Assembly: GCA_021783525.1 (NCBI GenBank)
Contig: JAJXTT010000055.1
Location: 1-6,330 of the forward strand
DNA length: 6,330 bases
DNA from: Pseudomonadota bacterium
GTDB lineage: Bacteria > Pseudomonadota > Gammaproteobacteria > Burkholderiales > Gallionellaceae
Reading direction: 5' to 3'
Shown: positions 6,122 through 6,330 of the stretch, in pieces
Layout: each line of letters begins with the position of its first letter
Numbering within the stretch: the first letter of the stretch is position 1
Notes under the pieces: generated by a model
Database searches by the model: none
Seen by the model: the letters and a program-made list of their open reading frames with translations, nothing else
Told to the model about the DNA's origin: nothing
Made by a program: the position numbers and the translations under genes

Positions 6122-6330
6122 CTATGTTGAAAAGTCCTGAGACTGCCTGATCAACGAAGGATTGAGCTGGTGCTTCTGCAGCAGCTTGTAGAATTCGGTG
6201 CGATTGCGTTTGGACAGTTTTGCCGCCTGGGTCACGTTGCCTTCCGTGATCTTCAGGATGCGGATCAGGTAGTCGCGCTCGAAACGGCTTTTGGCCTCTT
6301 CGAGCGACATCAGTATTTCTTCTTCCTTGT
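6122..6330 (-). CDS. Sigma-54-dependent NtrC-family regulator (GlrR/QseF-like), C-terminal end only
   Basis: Only the last 68 residues are in the window, and the frame runs out of the right edge. The ATG at 6310 is internal, because the codons before it (KEEEIL) stay open and the family is much longer (usually about 450 residues with receiver and AAA+ domains). What is seen is the linker SLEEAKSRFERDYLIRILKIT and the Fis-type helix-turn-helix GNVTQAAKLSKRNRTEFYKLLQKH. The RNRTEFYKLL recognition helix closely resembles E. coli GlrR (YfhA/QseF), which activates sigma-54 promoters. It does not obviously resemble HoxA, the usual hydrogenase regulator. It is convergent with the thioredoxin gene and separated from it by a terminator, so a link to the hox operon is not shown. 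Confidence 0.88.
   Translation of the reverse strand, partial: KEEEILMSLEEAKSRFERDYLIRILKITEGNVTQAAKLSKRNRTEFYKLLQKHQLNPSLIRQSQDFST

Overview
The window holds a complete structural operon for a cytoplasmic, bidirectional NAD(H)-linked [NiFe] hydrogenase (group 3d, Hox type) with its maturation protease. It is flanked by three genes that are not obviously hydrogenase genes. The base composition, the Ralstonia-type gene order hoxF-hoxU-hoxY-hoxH-hoxW, the fusion of a HoxE-like domain onto HoxF and the neighbouring GlrR-like regulator all suggest a betaproteobacterium. A chemolithotroph such as a Gallionellaceae/Nitrosomonadales member is plausible, but the genus is inference only.

Layout from left to right. 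Positions 1-309 (+) are the 3' end of a SpoU/TrmH RNA methyltransferase that starts outside the window. Positions 310-436 are noncoding and contain two short GC palindromes with a CCCGC/GCGGG core. Positions 437-5590 (-) are the hydrogenase operon, transcribed right to left: hoxF (diaphorase large subunit, NADH/FMN site), hoxU (diaphorase iron-sulfur subunit), hoxY (hydrogenase small subunit), hoxH (Ni-Fe large subunit) and hoxW (endopeptidase that matures HoxH). Junctions F/U and U/Y are ATGA overlaps and H/W is a TGATG overlap. The only gap, between hoxY and hoxH, is filled by a long imperfect inverted repeat built of CACAGAG units. Positions 5591-5677 are the divergent intergenic region. 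Positions 5678-6046 (+) encode a small thioredoxin with a WCAPC active site. A bidirectional terminator hairpin follows. Positions 6122-6330 (-) are the C-terminal end of a sigma-54-dependent NtrC/GlrR-type regulator that begins beyond the right edge.

Together, HoxF and HoxU pass electrons between NAD(H) and an iron-sulfur chain, and HoxY and HoxH interconvert H2 with protons and electrons. HoxW removes the C-terminal peptide of HoxH after nickel is inserted. No hyp accessory genes, hoxI, hoxA or regulatory hydrogenase genes are in the window, so they must lie elsewhere if the enzyme is functional. I see no wholly new system. The points most worth a second look are the altered iron-sulfur ligands in the HoxF N-terminal domain, the repeat hairpin that abuts the hoxH ribosome binding site, the long HoxH cleavage peptide, and the Cys-x2-Cys tail of HoxU.
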